Part shown: one piece after another, positions 1 through 11,584 of the stretch
Numbering within the stretch: position 1 is the first letter of the stretch
Layout: each line of letters begins with the position of its first letter
Source: Ceratorhiza oryzae-sativae
Taxonomy: Eukaryota > Basidiomycota > Agaricomycetes > Cantharellales > Ceratobasidiaceae
NCBI GenBank assembly: GCA_030998015.1
Contig: JARWMV010000236.1
Span: forward strand, 744,001 to 808,000
DNA: 64,000 nt
Reading direction: 5' to 3'
The notes under the pieces: model-generated
The model's input: the letters and a program-made list of their open reading frames with translations, nothing else
Told to the model about the DNA's origin: nothing
Databases searched by the model: none
Made by a program: the position numbers and the translations under genes

Positions 1-1157
1 CACTGCCGCTTCAGCCGCTTGGTCCGAAGCGGATTGTTGCAGCATCTGAGAGATAACGATATGTCAAGAAATGGACGCATACATTGGGTAATCGAAACTC
101 ACTAGTGGCGACGATCGACATGGGGAACGTTGACGAACAAGAAGTTTCGTGCGCCAACATCATACATCTTCTGGATCAGCGCGAAATAGTTATCGAGAAG
201 TACGTCTGAGAACGCCGCACGATCGCCAGACTGATACCATGAGTTTCCGATATCGTTAATACCAATAAACACAGAGAAAAGAGCGTTCGACCCAGTCCAC
301 GGTGCAACGGCCTTGTTGGACAGGAATATGTTCACTTGGTCAATCAAGGACAGGACAGTGGGAGTGTATGGTGCGACCAGCGTGGCGTTGATAGTCGCAC
401 CACCATAGGCAAAGTTGTATGTGAGGAGTGTGCTGGTATTGTACTTTGTTGTCACAAGGTCGACCCAGTTGGGGACTGTAAACCAAGATATGTAAGAAAA
501 ACGACGAATACCGCAGCTATCAGAATTACCAGAGCCGCATGCAGTATAGCCTGGATAAGTGGGATTGCCAAGAGGATTACCGACCGCAGGCTTCACCCCA
601 TTCACATCAAAGCCAGTTTGCCTGGAGATCCATTATAAAGATGGCCCTACTTTGAAATCTTAAGATGCTACTCACGTGTAGGAGTCTCCAAAGGAGAACC
701 AGTACTTCACACCACTTGGGGTTGGGGCACCCGAAGAAACAGTCGTTGTCGAGGTCTTGGAAGTCGCGCTTACAACCGTTGTTGTCGGCTTTGTCGTGGT
801 TGCAGGAGCTGTAGTAGAAACAGCATTGCTAGTCGTCGATGCCACTCCAGGAATGCATTGAAAATAATCTGGACATAGCGGTTGTAAGTACTAGGTTGTG
901 GGGTAGATGGTATTATCGTGTAGACCGCAATTTAGCCCGTATTTGGAATTAGCATCCTCTTTCATGCCTCTATCTGGGGGGTGTTCAAATTTATTCTACT
1001 CACAATCATTTTGTTTATAGCAATAGTATCCCGAAACACAAGTGGTTCCGCCAGTCCACCCAATTCCACCGCATTGAGCCCAAGCACCCTGTTGAGCCGT
1101 CACACCAGTGGCCAGGATGGCACACGCGACGACCGAAAGTGCAGAAATTCGAGACAT
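1..1157 (-). CDS. CBM1-linked GDSL acetylesterase (CE16-like), 3' end off the window
   Basis: Secreted esterase expected to remove acetyl groups from plant-wall polysaccharide. The start at 1157 gives a signal peptide ([19 protein letters not shown]), preferred over an in-frame Met 20 codons upstream. It is followed by a cellulose-binding CBM1 with the CGG and Cys pattern (about 1000-1090), then a Ser/Thr-rich linker (about 720-850). The catalytic domain opens with FSFGDSY (near 690), the GDS serine block, then NPLGNP, AYGGAT and GINDIGNS (near 250), as in fungal CE16 proteins. Introns lie near 870-1000 and 606-680. A further donor is near 101, but joining it to the obvious acceptor near 46 creates a stop, so the last junction is unresolved. 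The C-terminal Asp-His part is missing because the window ends. The family call is firm; the exact substrate is inferred. Confidence 0.85.
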
Positions 1158-1695
1158 TTCCAGATACACGGGCAGTTGCGTGAGCGTGTCTGTCCCTCCT
1201 CCTTTTTTTGTACTCAAGATGCGCTTTTTACCTTATTTCGCCGAAGTAGAAGTCGGTTGGCTGGACGTACCAAATTAGAACGGAGCAGCCCGGTAAACAC
1301 GATGGTTGGCTAGCTGGGTAGAATATATAATTTAGTTGGGTCCCGTGGCAGAGAGCCGAGACCAGGGATGATTACAAGAAAGCTTCTACCGTAATTTGTC
1401 CGTTTGTGTGAGCATGACTAGGGTGGCTCATGCTGCCTGCATATATCCAATTTAGCGAAGGCTCCGCGCGGGCCGCCAGCCACATTACTCGATCGGGTTG
1501 ATCACATGAACATGTAGTCGTATGATCGTCCAAAAAACAAGGATGAAAGGAAGCGGACAATTGCCTCAATGCTTGCATGGATGTTGACTACTACGACATG
1601 CGCAAAAATTGAATTAACAAAAATCACCAACAACTGTCACATGCCCACATGGACGAAACTCCGGGTTTGACATGATTAAGTCAAGACTCGGTTGA
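1158..1695. other. Intergenic region and promoter of the esterase gene
   Basis: About 540 bases between the GH3 stop codon and the esterase start. A TATATA run at 1323-1328 lies about 165 bases upstream of the esterase start on the minus strand and may be its TATA element. No coding sequence is supported; short open frames here lack any family signature. Confidence 0.4.
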
Positions 1696-4600
1696 TCAGA
1701 AATTTCCCTGCAAGCGAATATCACTGTGTGAAGAGCCGATATACACCGTAAAGGTTCCTGAAGGGCGTTTCCACGATTGGGACGGTGTATCCCACACGCT
1801 GTAGCATAATATTCAGCCAGCATAACAATGGCGCATCTAGGCATTCATACCTGATTTCGCGAGTGGAAAGCTTCATGGTGACTGTGGACGAGGCGCCAAC
1901 CGCCAATGGCACTTCCTCAAACCCACGGAGATTCTTGGGAGGCTCTCCGGCAGATGGTGGGAAGCCAATGTATAGTTGCGGAATCTCCGTAGCCGTTCGC
2001 GTTCCCGAGTTAGTAACTTTGAAAGCGATAGTATATCCCGTGCTGGTTGAAGTGATCGAGAGGCCAGAGTAATCAAATTTGCCACCATATGTCCTAAGAT
2101 AACACGTTTTAATTGGCCTATTCAAGAGTGCACATGCTTCAGATACTCACAGTCCGTAACCGAAATCAAATAGAGGCTTGATGCCAGCAGAAGCCATATA
2201 CTTGTAGTCCAAGAGCAGCTTCTCGGTGTACGAGATCTGGGCAAGGCTAGTCAGCCTAAGAGATCAAAAATCAAACGAGCCGCGGTACCGTGGGATTGGG
2301 GAGTGAGTTGTATAGAATGTTAGTGTTGTAGTCCGCTTCACTCTATAATGTATGGAGTTAGAATTCCTTGGGAGGGGGGGGGGCATTGGATTCACGTACC
2401 TTGCCAATGGCGAAGGGAAGGCGACCTTGAGGATTATAGTCGCCGTACAGCCTAGGTAATTTTAGTCAGTCTGAGTACATAGTGAATATCGAGCTCACTC
2501 ACACATCCATGATTGAGGGTCCGGTCTGCTCGCCTGGCGCCCCTGCATATATAACCGCGGTGATATTAGGTGAGCTTACCCAGTTCAAACTAGGGCTCGA
2601 GAATCAATATTAAGTCTTAGAGAAATATGTTTTAACCAACATCACTGGTCCGACCGAATGCACAACGACAATCGTGTTATTGTTCACTGCAGCAACTTGC
2701 TCGACCTAGCAAGAACGAATTATCACTGAGGTGAAAATTATTCTTAGAGTCTTCTGGGCTTACGAGAGAGCCACCTTTATACCAAAGGTCGAGGTCGTTG
2801 CGATCACCAAAATTACCAACACTAGAACAGGTCTATCAAAGGGGCCGAGACAGTGGCGCGAAGATACCTACACCAGATCCCAGGCTCCGAGTTCACCACT
2901 CATACTAATTAGAACGTCAGACAACTAGAAACCCACGGGATGACTCAACACTCACGCGTTCACGAAGACTAATGCGGCATCCTTGCCTCGTGCCGCCGCA
3001 ACGGCGGAGCCTATGTCGTTTGAGAGCGAGGAAGTGATGGCAGTATTGCCTCCTTGCGACGCGACGCGAGAGACCAAAGCATCATAAGGTGCGATCAAGA
3101 AATCCAGAGAGTTGGAGCCCGACCCCCATCTATAGCCAAACTCATGAGACCACGGATACACAACCCTCGATCGTAGTTACTCACCCGACGCTCATGGTTC
3201 CATCATTACACTCGTTCAACCTGCAATCCGTCGAGCCTTTCTTCGCATCTTGACCAACAATGGCGATTGTCTTGGGGATGGCAAGCGGCAACCCAGCTGT
3301 ATTCGACGCTGTGCGCGAGTTCTTCAACAAAACCGCCGAGGCAGATGCAATTTCCTTCACAAGTGCGGTATGTGCATCCGTGCGGACGTTGACATTCAAG
3401 TTAAGGGAGCCGGAACCGTCAGGTTTCTGGGCGTTGAAGTTGGTGGCCGGGAAACCAGAGTCTTGGCCAAATCGGAACCACGGAGCGATGGAGCGAGTCA
3501 CCATCTCGTCAAGCCGCTGCAAACAACGTCGTCAGGTAGACCAAATTATTACGAGTTCAATCATACCGTAACATTCACGCTACCGTTATTGACAGCATTC
3601 TTAAGACCGTTTCCGTAGATGCCTCCACCGATCAAAATCCAGTCACCAGGTTGCCTTGATAGCAAACATGTCGGTGTCACCCAACGTCAGAACGCGAGAG
3701 CTACTTACTCCATATCGAGGCCGGCATTAGCATAGGTTGCAGCGCTATCATGAGTAGCACCCCAATCGCTCATCACAACCCCTGCGAGTAGAGGCACATA
3801 TCACTAAAATGATTTGAGCAACGTGAATGACATTTACCTCTAAATTTCCCTTCTTTGCGAAGTAACCCATTGGGGCCCAAGAGAGCCGGGTCTCCACATG
3901 AATAAGTCTGGTTGTTCTTGTTGTATGCGCACCTTTTCGGCAGGGTCAGAATCAGCCTCATGTGCTAACTCGGCACAGCCGATCACTCACATGAATGCTC
4001 CAGGGTCAGCATCAATCGCACGAAGGAACGGCCACCAGTACACTTCATGCAACGTGCGGTCGTCGATATCGCTTGAGTAGGTGTACCGGTAGTGCTCCTT
4101 TTGATTAGATCAGCATCTGAGACTAAGGGTGGTGAGGAGAAGGCAGACTTGGTTGTTTGCGATGAGATGTTTTGCGCAAGCGGTCTGAAACAAAATCCAA
4201 TTAATGGCAAAATCTCTGGCATGGGGAATCCAGGGTCACACACCACACCAGCACTCTGGACACCCATAATTGTTTCGTACGCGCCTTCACCGTTGAGGTA
4301 CCTGTACCCCAATCTGTAAGCAGCCAAATACAATCGCATGGATAGCGAGTCGGGAAACGTACGGATCGGGCCCAAAGCTATTTACGTACACCAAATGTTA
4401 GTCTAATCACCCAATTTTTTGGTACAACTCACCTTTCCCATGCACGTCCGGCCTTGGGTGACCGCATCTGCCGGAGTATTCTCGCAATTAGACCTTCAGC
4501 CCCCAGAACAGAAACTCACTATGTCCATAGCGGGGCCTAGGAAGATACTATAATTCACAAGACTACGTATTAGAACCATATCTAGAAGGAAGAGCATGGG

Positions 4601-5169
4601 GCGGGGGAAGAACCGGCAGATGACGTACTGGATGCCTTTGCCTCGGAATTCCTCGCCGATGGCTTGACCACGAGCGCGCATCAGACGACGGCTGAATCTG
4701 TTTCCCGGATTCAGCCAACAAAATGAAATAAGACAAGTGAGATAGCACTAACGTTGAGGCTGCGTTGATGCCAGTTGGGAAACCCGTGACGTTCTTTACC
4801 GCGCGAATTCCGGCTGGACCATCGTTCATGCAGAAGGAAGGGATGCCAAGACGATCCACTGGATGGGTGTTGCCGATGCAGCGACCTGTTTACAGGTGTA
4901 GTAAGAGCCACAGGGAGAGTTAGGAGCGCTCAAAGCGGGCTGCGGGTGTGAACTGACTATTGAATTGTCCTTGGCCAGTGACAACTCCAACTTTCTCATC
5001 CAGAGTCATCTGAGAGACTGCCTTCTGGGCAAGAGAGTATGCATCATCCCAAGAACCTACTCGGACGTTGAACAAACAATTCCCATGTGTACAGGAACAA
5101 CGTACGAGGACTAAACGCGAGAGCTACTTCAAGAGCAAGGAGTGAACCAACAAAGATAGTACCCCTCAT
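1696..5169 (-). CDS. Secreted GH3 beta-glucosidase
   Basis: Hydrolyses terminal beta-glucosides such as cellobiose, completing cellulose breakdown outside the cell. The chosen start at 5169 yields a signal peptide (MRGTIFVGSLLALEVALAF). Many short exons follow. Early ones carry DEKVG and DRLGIPSFCMNDGPAGIR (4790-4860). The middle carries a Gly-Pro-rich FLGPAMDI segment and then VVMSDWGATHD, whose Asp (near 3766) is the GH3 nucleophile. Later ones hold the ALVFVNA segment (near 2960), and the fibronectin-III-like C-terminal domain contains PPKNLRGFEEVPL. The last exon reads WDTPSQSWKRPSGTFTVYIG and ends at 1696. Length and order match fungal GH3 enzymes of roughly 800 residues. It lies just upstream of the CE16-like gene on the same strand. 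No break was seen, but not every intron was resolved. Confidence 0.9.
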
Positions 5170-6295
5170 GGCTGCAGGGGTTTGCAAGGAAGAAGAGGAC
5201 ACGAGCTCTTGTCCAGGGCTAGCGCGGAATATAAAGGCCTGATAGAACGGGATACAGTCCATGTTGGTACCGGGTGCCGGAGCGCACATGGCCAGAAGAA
5301 GCAGCGCGCCTTCTAGCACAAACTTATCAGATTAGGATATTCCATGCGTTATGCTGCTGACATCCGACACCGGAGCTCCTCGATATTTAATTCTACCCGG
5401 ATGTGTGGGGGCCGAAGTCTGAAAATCAAAGCTGACCCGAGACAAAGGTTCAGACAATACATTTCAACGGGGCTCGAAACCACAAGAGCACAGGAAAGAC
5501 AGATTATAAGTGACGGATTGATTCCGAGCAGAAACCATTTCACAAGGAACATGGTGGAAGGTCACTCGTATCGGGATAGCGCTGGGGACGTTCAGAACCA
5601 CTGTCCAGGTGGTGCCAAGCAGCGCAGAATACACGGCCACGGGATGACAATCGGGACGACCCTTCTTACGCCGCGAGTGATGTCTGCTGCGATTGCGCAC
5701 ACGGGGGATGACAGCGTCGAGGCCCTGTTTGGTGGAGTACCAAAAAATATGCTCTTATTGAGACCGTGGACAGAGTTTGGGACAGGGTTGCAAGTGCGAG
5801 AGCGAGTGCAAATTGCTTCAGGGCAAAATGGCGAGCTAACAATCTGGTGATCTAGCAATCTGTTCACCAGCTCGTGCCTCTCAAGCCGCATATCTCTATG
5901 CTGAACGAGCTGACCTGTCAACCCAAACACCTGCTTGCGACTCACATCAGAATCCTTCATCACTTACCTTGAGCGTGCCTCGGAGAGTGTCAAGCGAGAG
6001 TTGAAGAACATTACTTAAACTAGTGAAGATGATGTGCCAAGCAATGGGCAGTATAGGTAGTGAATGTACGTAATTGTTTGCTGCGTTGATCTTCGTTTCA
6101 AGCCGTCTGTCAGCTTTATCTTGTAATTTTTAGTATTTGTCCTTTATCTTGCTGTAACACCTGTATTTGTGTAGTTTCTCTTGATTCCTTCTGTCCTCTT
6201 TGACTTGACACTATGCGACTCTTATCTGACTCTAGTTCTCTGATTCCAGCAAACTATGATTCGTTTTGTTATGCTTATAGTTGGGGTTTCAGGCT
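5170..6295. other. Intergenic region with no supported gene
   Basis: About 1.1 kb between the GH3 start and the end of the rhamnose mutarotase gene. A minus-strand open frame at 5592-5963 (123 codons) exists, but it has no recognisable domain, signal peptide or intron pattern. The stretch may hold the GH3 promoter and 5' leader. The 6060-6260 portion is T-rich, as expected for a 3' untranslated region. Confidence 0.3.
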
Positions 6296-6875
6296 CTACT
6301 TCTCGTGTCTGAACACTTCTTCGCACTCCAGCCACCACGGGCCATCTTTTGAACCGGTTGCGTCCTACAGTGTTATATAAAATAGAAGGATGTCGAGGGG
6401 ATGCAAGTGAACAAACGCACCGGAATCAAGGAGTGTTGCATGGCATCAGTGATGGCCCACCATTTGCAGGTCTCTGGGTCGGATGCCGCGATTTTCGAGT
6501 CGTTTTCCCAATCTGATCCTGAAGCGAATTACCAATGATCCAGACGCTAGACCGACGCCCTATCGTACCGATGTATTTAAATGTGGCTATTAGCAGACCA
6601 GCGAGCTCCGAGGGGGGCGGGTTAGCGAATGCAATCGGTGGAGAGGGCAGAAAGTTAATAGAGTAATCGACAATATGTGACTTGCGAAGGGTCTCCAGGA
6701 CACTTGGCCATACCGCGGCATGAATCTTGATTGGGTTTTCATAGATTGAATTAGCGATCCGTCGGTGATATATTATAGTCTACCACACCTTCTTGTACTC
6801 CTCCAAAGAATCCTTCTTCACTGCGATGACCTGGCAAAACCGCTTGCCTGGGAATGAGTCTGGGGTTTGAGACAT
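6296..6875 (-). CDS. L-rhamnose mutarotase family protein (DUF718)
   Basis: Small enzyme of the dimeric ferredoxin-like fold that interconverts the alpha and beta anomers of L-rhamnose. Exon 1 starts at 6875 with MSQTPDSFPGKRFCQVIAVK and runs to EYKK. Exon 2 (about 6570-6730) has the family core HAAVWPSVLETLRKSHIVDY and ends with ATFKYIG. Exon 3 has DPETCKWW, and exon 4 ends with DGPWWLECEEVFRHEK. The His, Trp-Pro and paired-Trp positions match the family. Spliced length is about 140 residues, slightly above bacterial RhaM. It is divergent from the CCCH gene across only 107 bases. Rhamnose is abundant in pectin, consistent with the wall-degrading neighbours. Confidence 0.85.
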
Positions 6876-6982
6876 CTTGTATGCGTCAGGGCAGCTTTGT
6901 GGGTCTGGGACACACGTGACCGTAAGAATAAATGTTTGGTCAAAGCTGCATCATCAGTTTGCCTCCGCCTCCTGGTTTCATC
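6876..6982. promoter_or_regulatory. Shared divergent promoter region
   Basis: Only 107 bases separate the mutarotase start (minus) from the chosen CCCH gene start (plus). An upstream in-frame ATG at 6932 for the CCCH gene would narrow it further. No TATA box is obvious. A CACGTG hexamer is present at 6912-6917. Confidence 0.4.
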
Positions 6983-9900
6983 ATGCCTCCGCCGCGTTGT
7001 TGGGTATGTCTCCATACATCTCGTTTCAAACTGAAGAGTATTTCTAACAAAGAAACAGGATGGCGAGAAGTGTGGAAAGCCCTGGTGCAGGTGGGCAGAT
7101 GCACTGTTTATTTGACTTCCATTCATTTTTTGTCATCCTTAGGTTCACACATCCGGGCGATCCTGGTTATGACAATGCACCTTACTCAAAAGCACACAAA
7201 GATAAAATGAGGGAAGAGAGGGCGAGGGAGGGGGTTTTGTTCAGCACCCACACCGGCTATGCCAGTGATCGGCGAGACTCTCATGAACATCTCCAGGAGC
7301 CTAGCTGGGGGGGTTCGCGGGACCATACTAGCAGGCAACACGTGTCTCCTGATCCTCCGCCCAAGGGTCGGGACAATTCTGGATGGGGTAATTCGAATAC
7401 TGTTCATGGAGGCTGGGGGAGTCCTGCTCCTGCCGAAGGAGGATGGCGATCTCCACCTGCTCCCAGCGGAGGATGGGGTGAGCCTATTTCTGCAGGTGGA
7501 TGGGGTGAAAATCTTGCTCCGAGTGGATGGGGCGAGCCCGTTTCCGGTGGTGGATGGGGTCGTAGTGCTAGCCCACCAACGGGTGGCTGGGGGAATCCTG
7601 AGCCGTCTTCGAGGCGTTCATCCAGCCAGTTTGAGAACAAGCCCCCCTCCAAATCTTCGTCGTCCGCATCTCATCGGGCCAAAGCTACATCTCCCACCCG
7701 CGTTCCCTCACCTCATCCAAAGACCGCCATCGCAACCGTGACAAGGATCGACAGCCAGATCAGGATCGAGAGAGCAGGCGTGAGGCCAGCTCGCCTTCAC
7801 GACAACAACGTTCCAGCAAACCAACATACTCTTCGCTAGCTGGCCAAAGCAATTCCCCCACTCGCAGGCGCGACAGCATCAACAGCGAGAAGAAGCCCGC
7901 AGGAGACGCGATGGACGTTGATCCTCCAGAGTGCGTGCGAGTAATTGATTTCGTGAAACGATGGATGAACTAATTTTCCGAACCAACCCTCTTACTTCGT
8001 TTGGAATTCTACTCAAGATTGCCTTACGCCGTCCCGGTTACAGCGAATCCTACATCCACCCCTGCACATATGGTAGTTTCTATGCCGCCTCCACCATTGC
8101 CCCCTAGTGCGACTTCCCAGCCTCCAGGCGACGCCACACCTCTTGGGGGAGCTGTGCCACTCTCCGACAGATCAATCCCACTACCACGGCGCCCAACCTT
8201 GACGTCGGCTCCTGTATCCACTGTTTCGACCAGTCAACCAGCTTCGAGTCCCTCTGTAATGACTACGACACCATCGACTCCTCTTTCATCCGCCTCTATA
8301 ACGCGACCTGCGCCAGTGGCTTCCGTACTTACCGTTCCTCCCCCTGGTCCTGACCCGATCTCAAAATCAATAGCCTCTCAGAAATCCCCGGCTGTTACGT
8401 CATCAAACGACATGACATCAAGCGATCAACATCAAGGGTGGTTTGAGCAAGCCAAGGAATGGATTCGGTATGCCATGATGTTGCTTTAATCGTCACGCCG
8501 AGGCTTATTGAACCCCATTATTTGCGTACCCTCAAGAGTTATCAACCGCTTGATTCACGAGATTAAGAGGCGCGATAGTGCCCAACAACTGCTCACACGA
8601 TACGAAGGACGGGCCGATCCATGTGAGTCCAAGATGCACTCATACCACCCAGCGAACTCAAGGTCTAGTAGCACCAAAAATTCTCGAGGAGATCGCAAGG
8701 GAACGGGCGGTCGTTGCCACGTGCGAGGCCAATATCCAAATGCAGACTCAACAATTTGCGCTTTGTTTGGCTAGTATGCATGCATCTCCCGCTTTCTCCA
8801 GCGCTGCGGCCGAGACAGGGCTCCCGTCTGTCACCACTGGTGTCCCCACTCTGCCTGGTCATGACGAAGAAATGGCAGCCAAGATACTGTTACTCGAGGA
8901 TCACGTATCTCGGGTGCGGAGCGAACTGATTGGCCTTAATTCTACTATCGCTGCAAACGCAGGCGCGGTGGAGGAAGAGGCAAAGGCAAAGGAAGAACTT
9001 CAAGCAGTCAAGGATGGGATTCGCAAGGACGCCGAGAGCAGGGCGAAGGAGGTCGAATCGATGAAGAACGGTGCCTCAGCCACAAAGTCTGAGATTGGAA
9101 CCCTCAAATTAGACGTCGAAGGCATGAAGATGGAAGTTGCCAAAGCGTATAAGGGATTGGGCGAGACCAAGATCGAGACGGGCAAGCTAAAGGCTCAGCA
9201 AGACATGCTCCGAGCTCGCGTTGAGCGCGTTGAGCATGAATTGGCTGATGTCCAGAAGGAGCGCGCGGACACGTCTGTGGAGCTCGAACAACAGTTCCAA
9301 GATCTGAAACGACAGATCGAGCAACTCAAACCTAGCTTGGATGGAGCTGTGATGGAGCCTGGGCAGGTGGTGGATGGAGACACGGAACAGAAGAAGAAAC
9401 GAGAGCGCGAGGCGTCCACCTTGCCTGGTGATGCAATGGATGTTGACGAGGCTCGTCCTGTCAAGCGTGTGCGACTAAGCGTGGCACCTGCTGCGGGCGA
9501 GCAGCAAGAGTCGTTTCCACCAGAGGCCACGCAGGACATTGGCGGTCCTTCAAACGAACGATTGAAACAGTTGATCAACAAGCTTCAAGACCATATTTCG
9601 ATCCTGGAGGGTGAGATGGGGGATGCCCATGTGGAGATGAGCGAGCAGATTCGGGAGTTGCAGGACTACGTAGGGATCGAGCCACGCGTCTATCTCCCAT
9701 GGGCTGAGCCCGAGCATCTCACGTTCAGAAAGCGTACCGCCCGCTGCTCCTTCGTCACAAGCCGCTCCGGCGACCGGGACACGCTCGTCCGCACCACCCG
9801 AATTATCTCTGGAGCGCATGGGTGGCTCTCGTCCAACACTCCAAACGATTTCCGAGGACAAGCCTGCAGAGCCTCACCAGTTCGAGATGCTAGTGAAGAT

Positions 9901-10451
9901 CCAAAAGGATATGGATAGGGTCATGGATGAGCTAGTCACTTTGCATTCGGCCGAAGGCGTGTGGCCAGAGTCTATCGTGAAGAATTTGGTGGCATCTGGA
10001 CCCGAAATCCTCGCCCAGCTTTGGGGAAAGATGGCCAAGGACGACGTGGGCCAGCCTGAAGTCAATGGCTTGAAGGTCGACGGCACTGCCAAGACGCAAG
10101 ATGACGAAGAGATCAAATCTATGCGGGCCAAGATTGCTGAGGTTGAGGCAGCCAGAGCTACAGAGGTTGCCGAGTTGAAAGCTGATCTAGTCAAGTTGAG
10201 AGCGGAGAACGCAGAAACCAAGGCGGAGATACGAGAGGTATGTTCCCCGATCAGCAACCGTACGCCCAGCGCTAACAACGCATTAGCTCCGTTCCATTAT
10301 CCAAGAGGCGTTTACTCCTGGTAATTCAACAAATCCAATAGCTCGTGTGGCTGCGACAGATTCGACGTCGGTTGCTCCAGAGGTAGCTGCGATTCGGCAG
10401 CTCGCTTCGATTGTACCAATTCTACTGAAAATGACGAACAATTCAGCCTAG
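6983..10451 (+). CDS. CCCH zinc-finger protein with WG repeats and long coiled coil
   Basis: Probably a nucleic-acid-binding protein; no exact homologue is recognised. Exons 1-3 splice to give C-W-DGEK-C-GKPW-C-RFT-H, a C-x5-C-x4-C-x3-H finger like the Nab2 type. Then comes a Trp-Gly repeat region (7381-7595), a Ser/Arg-rich stretch, MDVDPPE (7910-7930), a Pro/Ser/Thr-rich linker (8015-8460), a long Lys/Glu coiled coil (8690-9340), a basic PVKRVRLS cluster (9457-9480) that could be a nuclear signal, and a second coiled coil (9850-10240). The final exon ends SIVPILLKMTNNSA at 10451. Two frame breaks occur: near 7690-7697 (one C missing would fix it) and near 9670-9676 (one extra G). A start at 6932 is possible. 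Gene model good; function inferred. Confidence 0.7.
7381..7595 (+). repeat. Coding WG/GGWG repeat, period about 8-12 codons
   Basis: Eight Trp residues in GWG or GWR context recur here every 8-12 residues, with spacers rich in Ser, Pro, Ala and Glu (GGWGSPAPAEGGWRSP is typical). A further SWGG lies upstream near 7300. The DNA repeat is imperfect, with GGATGGGGTG as the recurrent core. Such spaced WG/GW motifs in disordered protein resemble Argonaute-hook regions, but could also be a simple low-complexity expansion. Confidence 0.75.
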
Positions 10452-11584
10452 TCTTAAGGGTTCCACATACATCTGTTTTCATCGCTTCACCCAGACTTCC
10501 TTGAGTGCCTAGAGTGATTTTTTTTTTCTTCTCTTTGGTTCAATCATATAGTTTCCCATTTGACGCGACTTGCAAGCCAAACATGGCTTCTGCACGAGTA
10601 TTATTCGATACCATTTCCGCCTGCAGATCAGCTGTATTATATATGCGTATTTTTATTTTGTTTCACTGCAATGTCGAGTTGCGCGATGTGGCTATGGGTC
10701 AGTATTTTGGGTGGCTCAAGTGGGTATTTGTCACGGTCACGATCAACAAACAACATGTTTGGTCACAAACGCGGTTGGTTTGTTGATCAACTCAGAATGT
10801 TCGATCAACTGTTCATTTACGACTTTGTAGTTTATTTCAGCCATCTTGGAATGTTTGCGTGACCAGGCGCGTTGCGTTTGCATGAGCGTTGGTACAGATA
10901 AATATTTGGTGTCCTTTGTTGGGCTATTGATTGCCAACTACGTGGCTAAACGAGTCCCCCCGGCTGCGTGCGCTGGGTGGTTGTGGCTGCTAGGCGCACG
11001 GTAGGTGGCTAGGATACGTGTCTCGAATGGCGGCCATCAAATCGAAAACACGTGTATGAGAAAAAAAAATCGTTTGGGGATTGGCAATGTTACGTCAGGT
11101 CGGGTGGCAGGCGAGGTGGAGAACGTCGGGAGACAGAGCAGAGGTCGCCAGATGTGTTTACAAGCCATGCGCCAGTCCTTTTTCTGCGGAACAATGGCGC
11201 ATATAGGATCGGATGGACAACGTGTGACGTGGGTGTGATGGCCACGTGGTCAGGTGACCCAACAGCGTTCCATGGAATGTGACAGCAGGGTCACGTGGGG
11301 ATTGTTTTTGTGGAAGCAGATGCAAACAGCGCAGGTGTTGTGTATATAATCCTGGGCGCGCGCCAGCTTTTCTGCAACTCCCTCCCACCCCTAACGTTGA
11401 CGCCTGGCCTTGTGCCTTTATCACGATTTCGTCCCAACGCTCCTCGTCACGCCAGCGCGTGCCCATCGCACCCACCTCCGAGGTCACCTCGATCTCGTAC
11501 ACGAGCGACTCCAACTCGCGTACGACCGGCCGCACGCCAACCCGCTCCGCCAAAGAGACCCAGTCCGACCGCGAGGGACGATCC
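10452..11584. other. Long intergenic region with promoter elements
   Basis: About 1.1 kb without a supported gene. Two CACGTG hexamers at 11243-11248 and 11292-11297 and TATATAAT at 11343-11350 form a likely promoter for the membrane protein gene downstream. The stretch 10505-10860 is T-rich with overlapping open frames in all plus frames that look non-coding. Confidence 0.4.
11243..11350 (+). promoter_or_regulatory. CACGTG pair and TATA box
   Basis: Two palindromic CACGTG motifs 49 bases apart, sites for bHLH-type factors in fungi, lie 46 bases upstream of TATATAAT. There is no ATG from there to the chosen start at 11585, giving a leader of roughly 200 bases. That the motifs are functional is inference. 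Confidence 0.45.

Noticed and set aside
5592..5963. Minus-strand open frame of 123 codons upstream of GH3
   Set aside because: No domain, signal peptide or intron pattern; it lies where the GH3 promoter should be.
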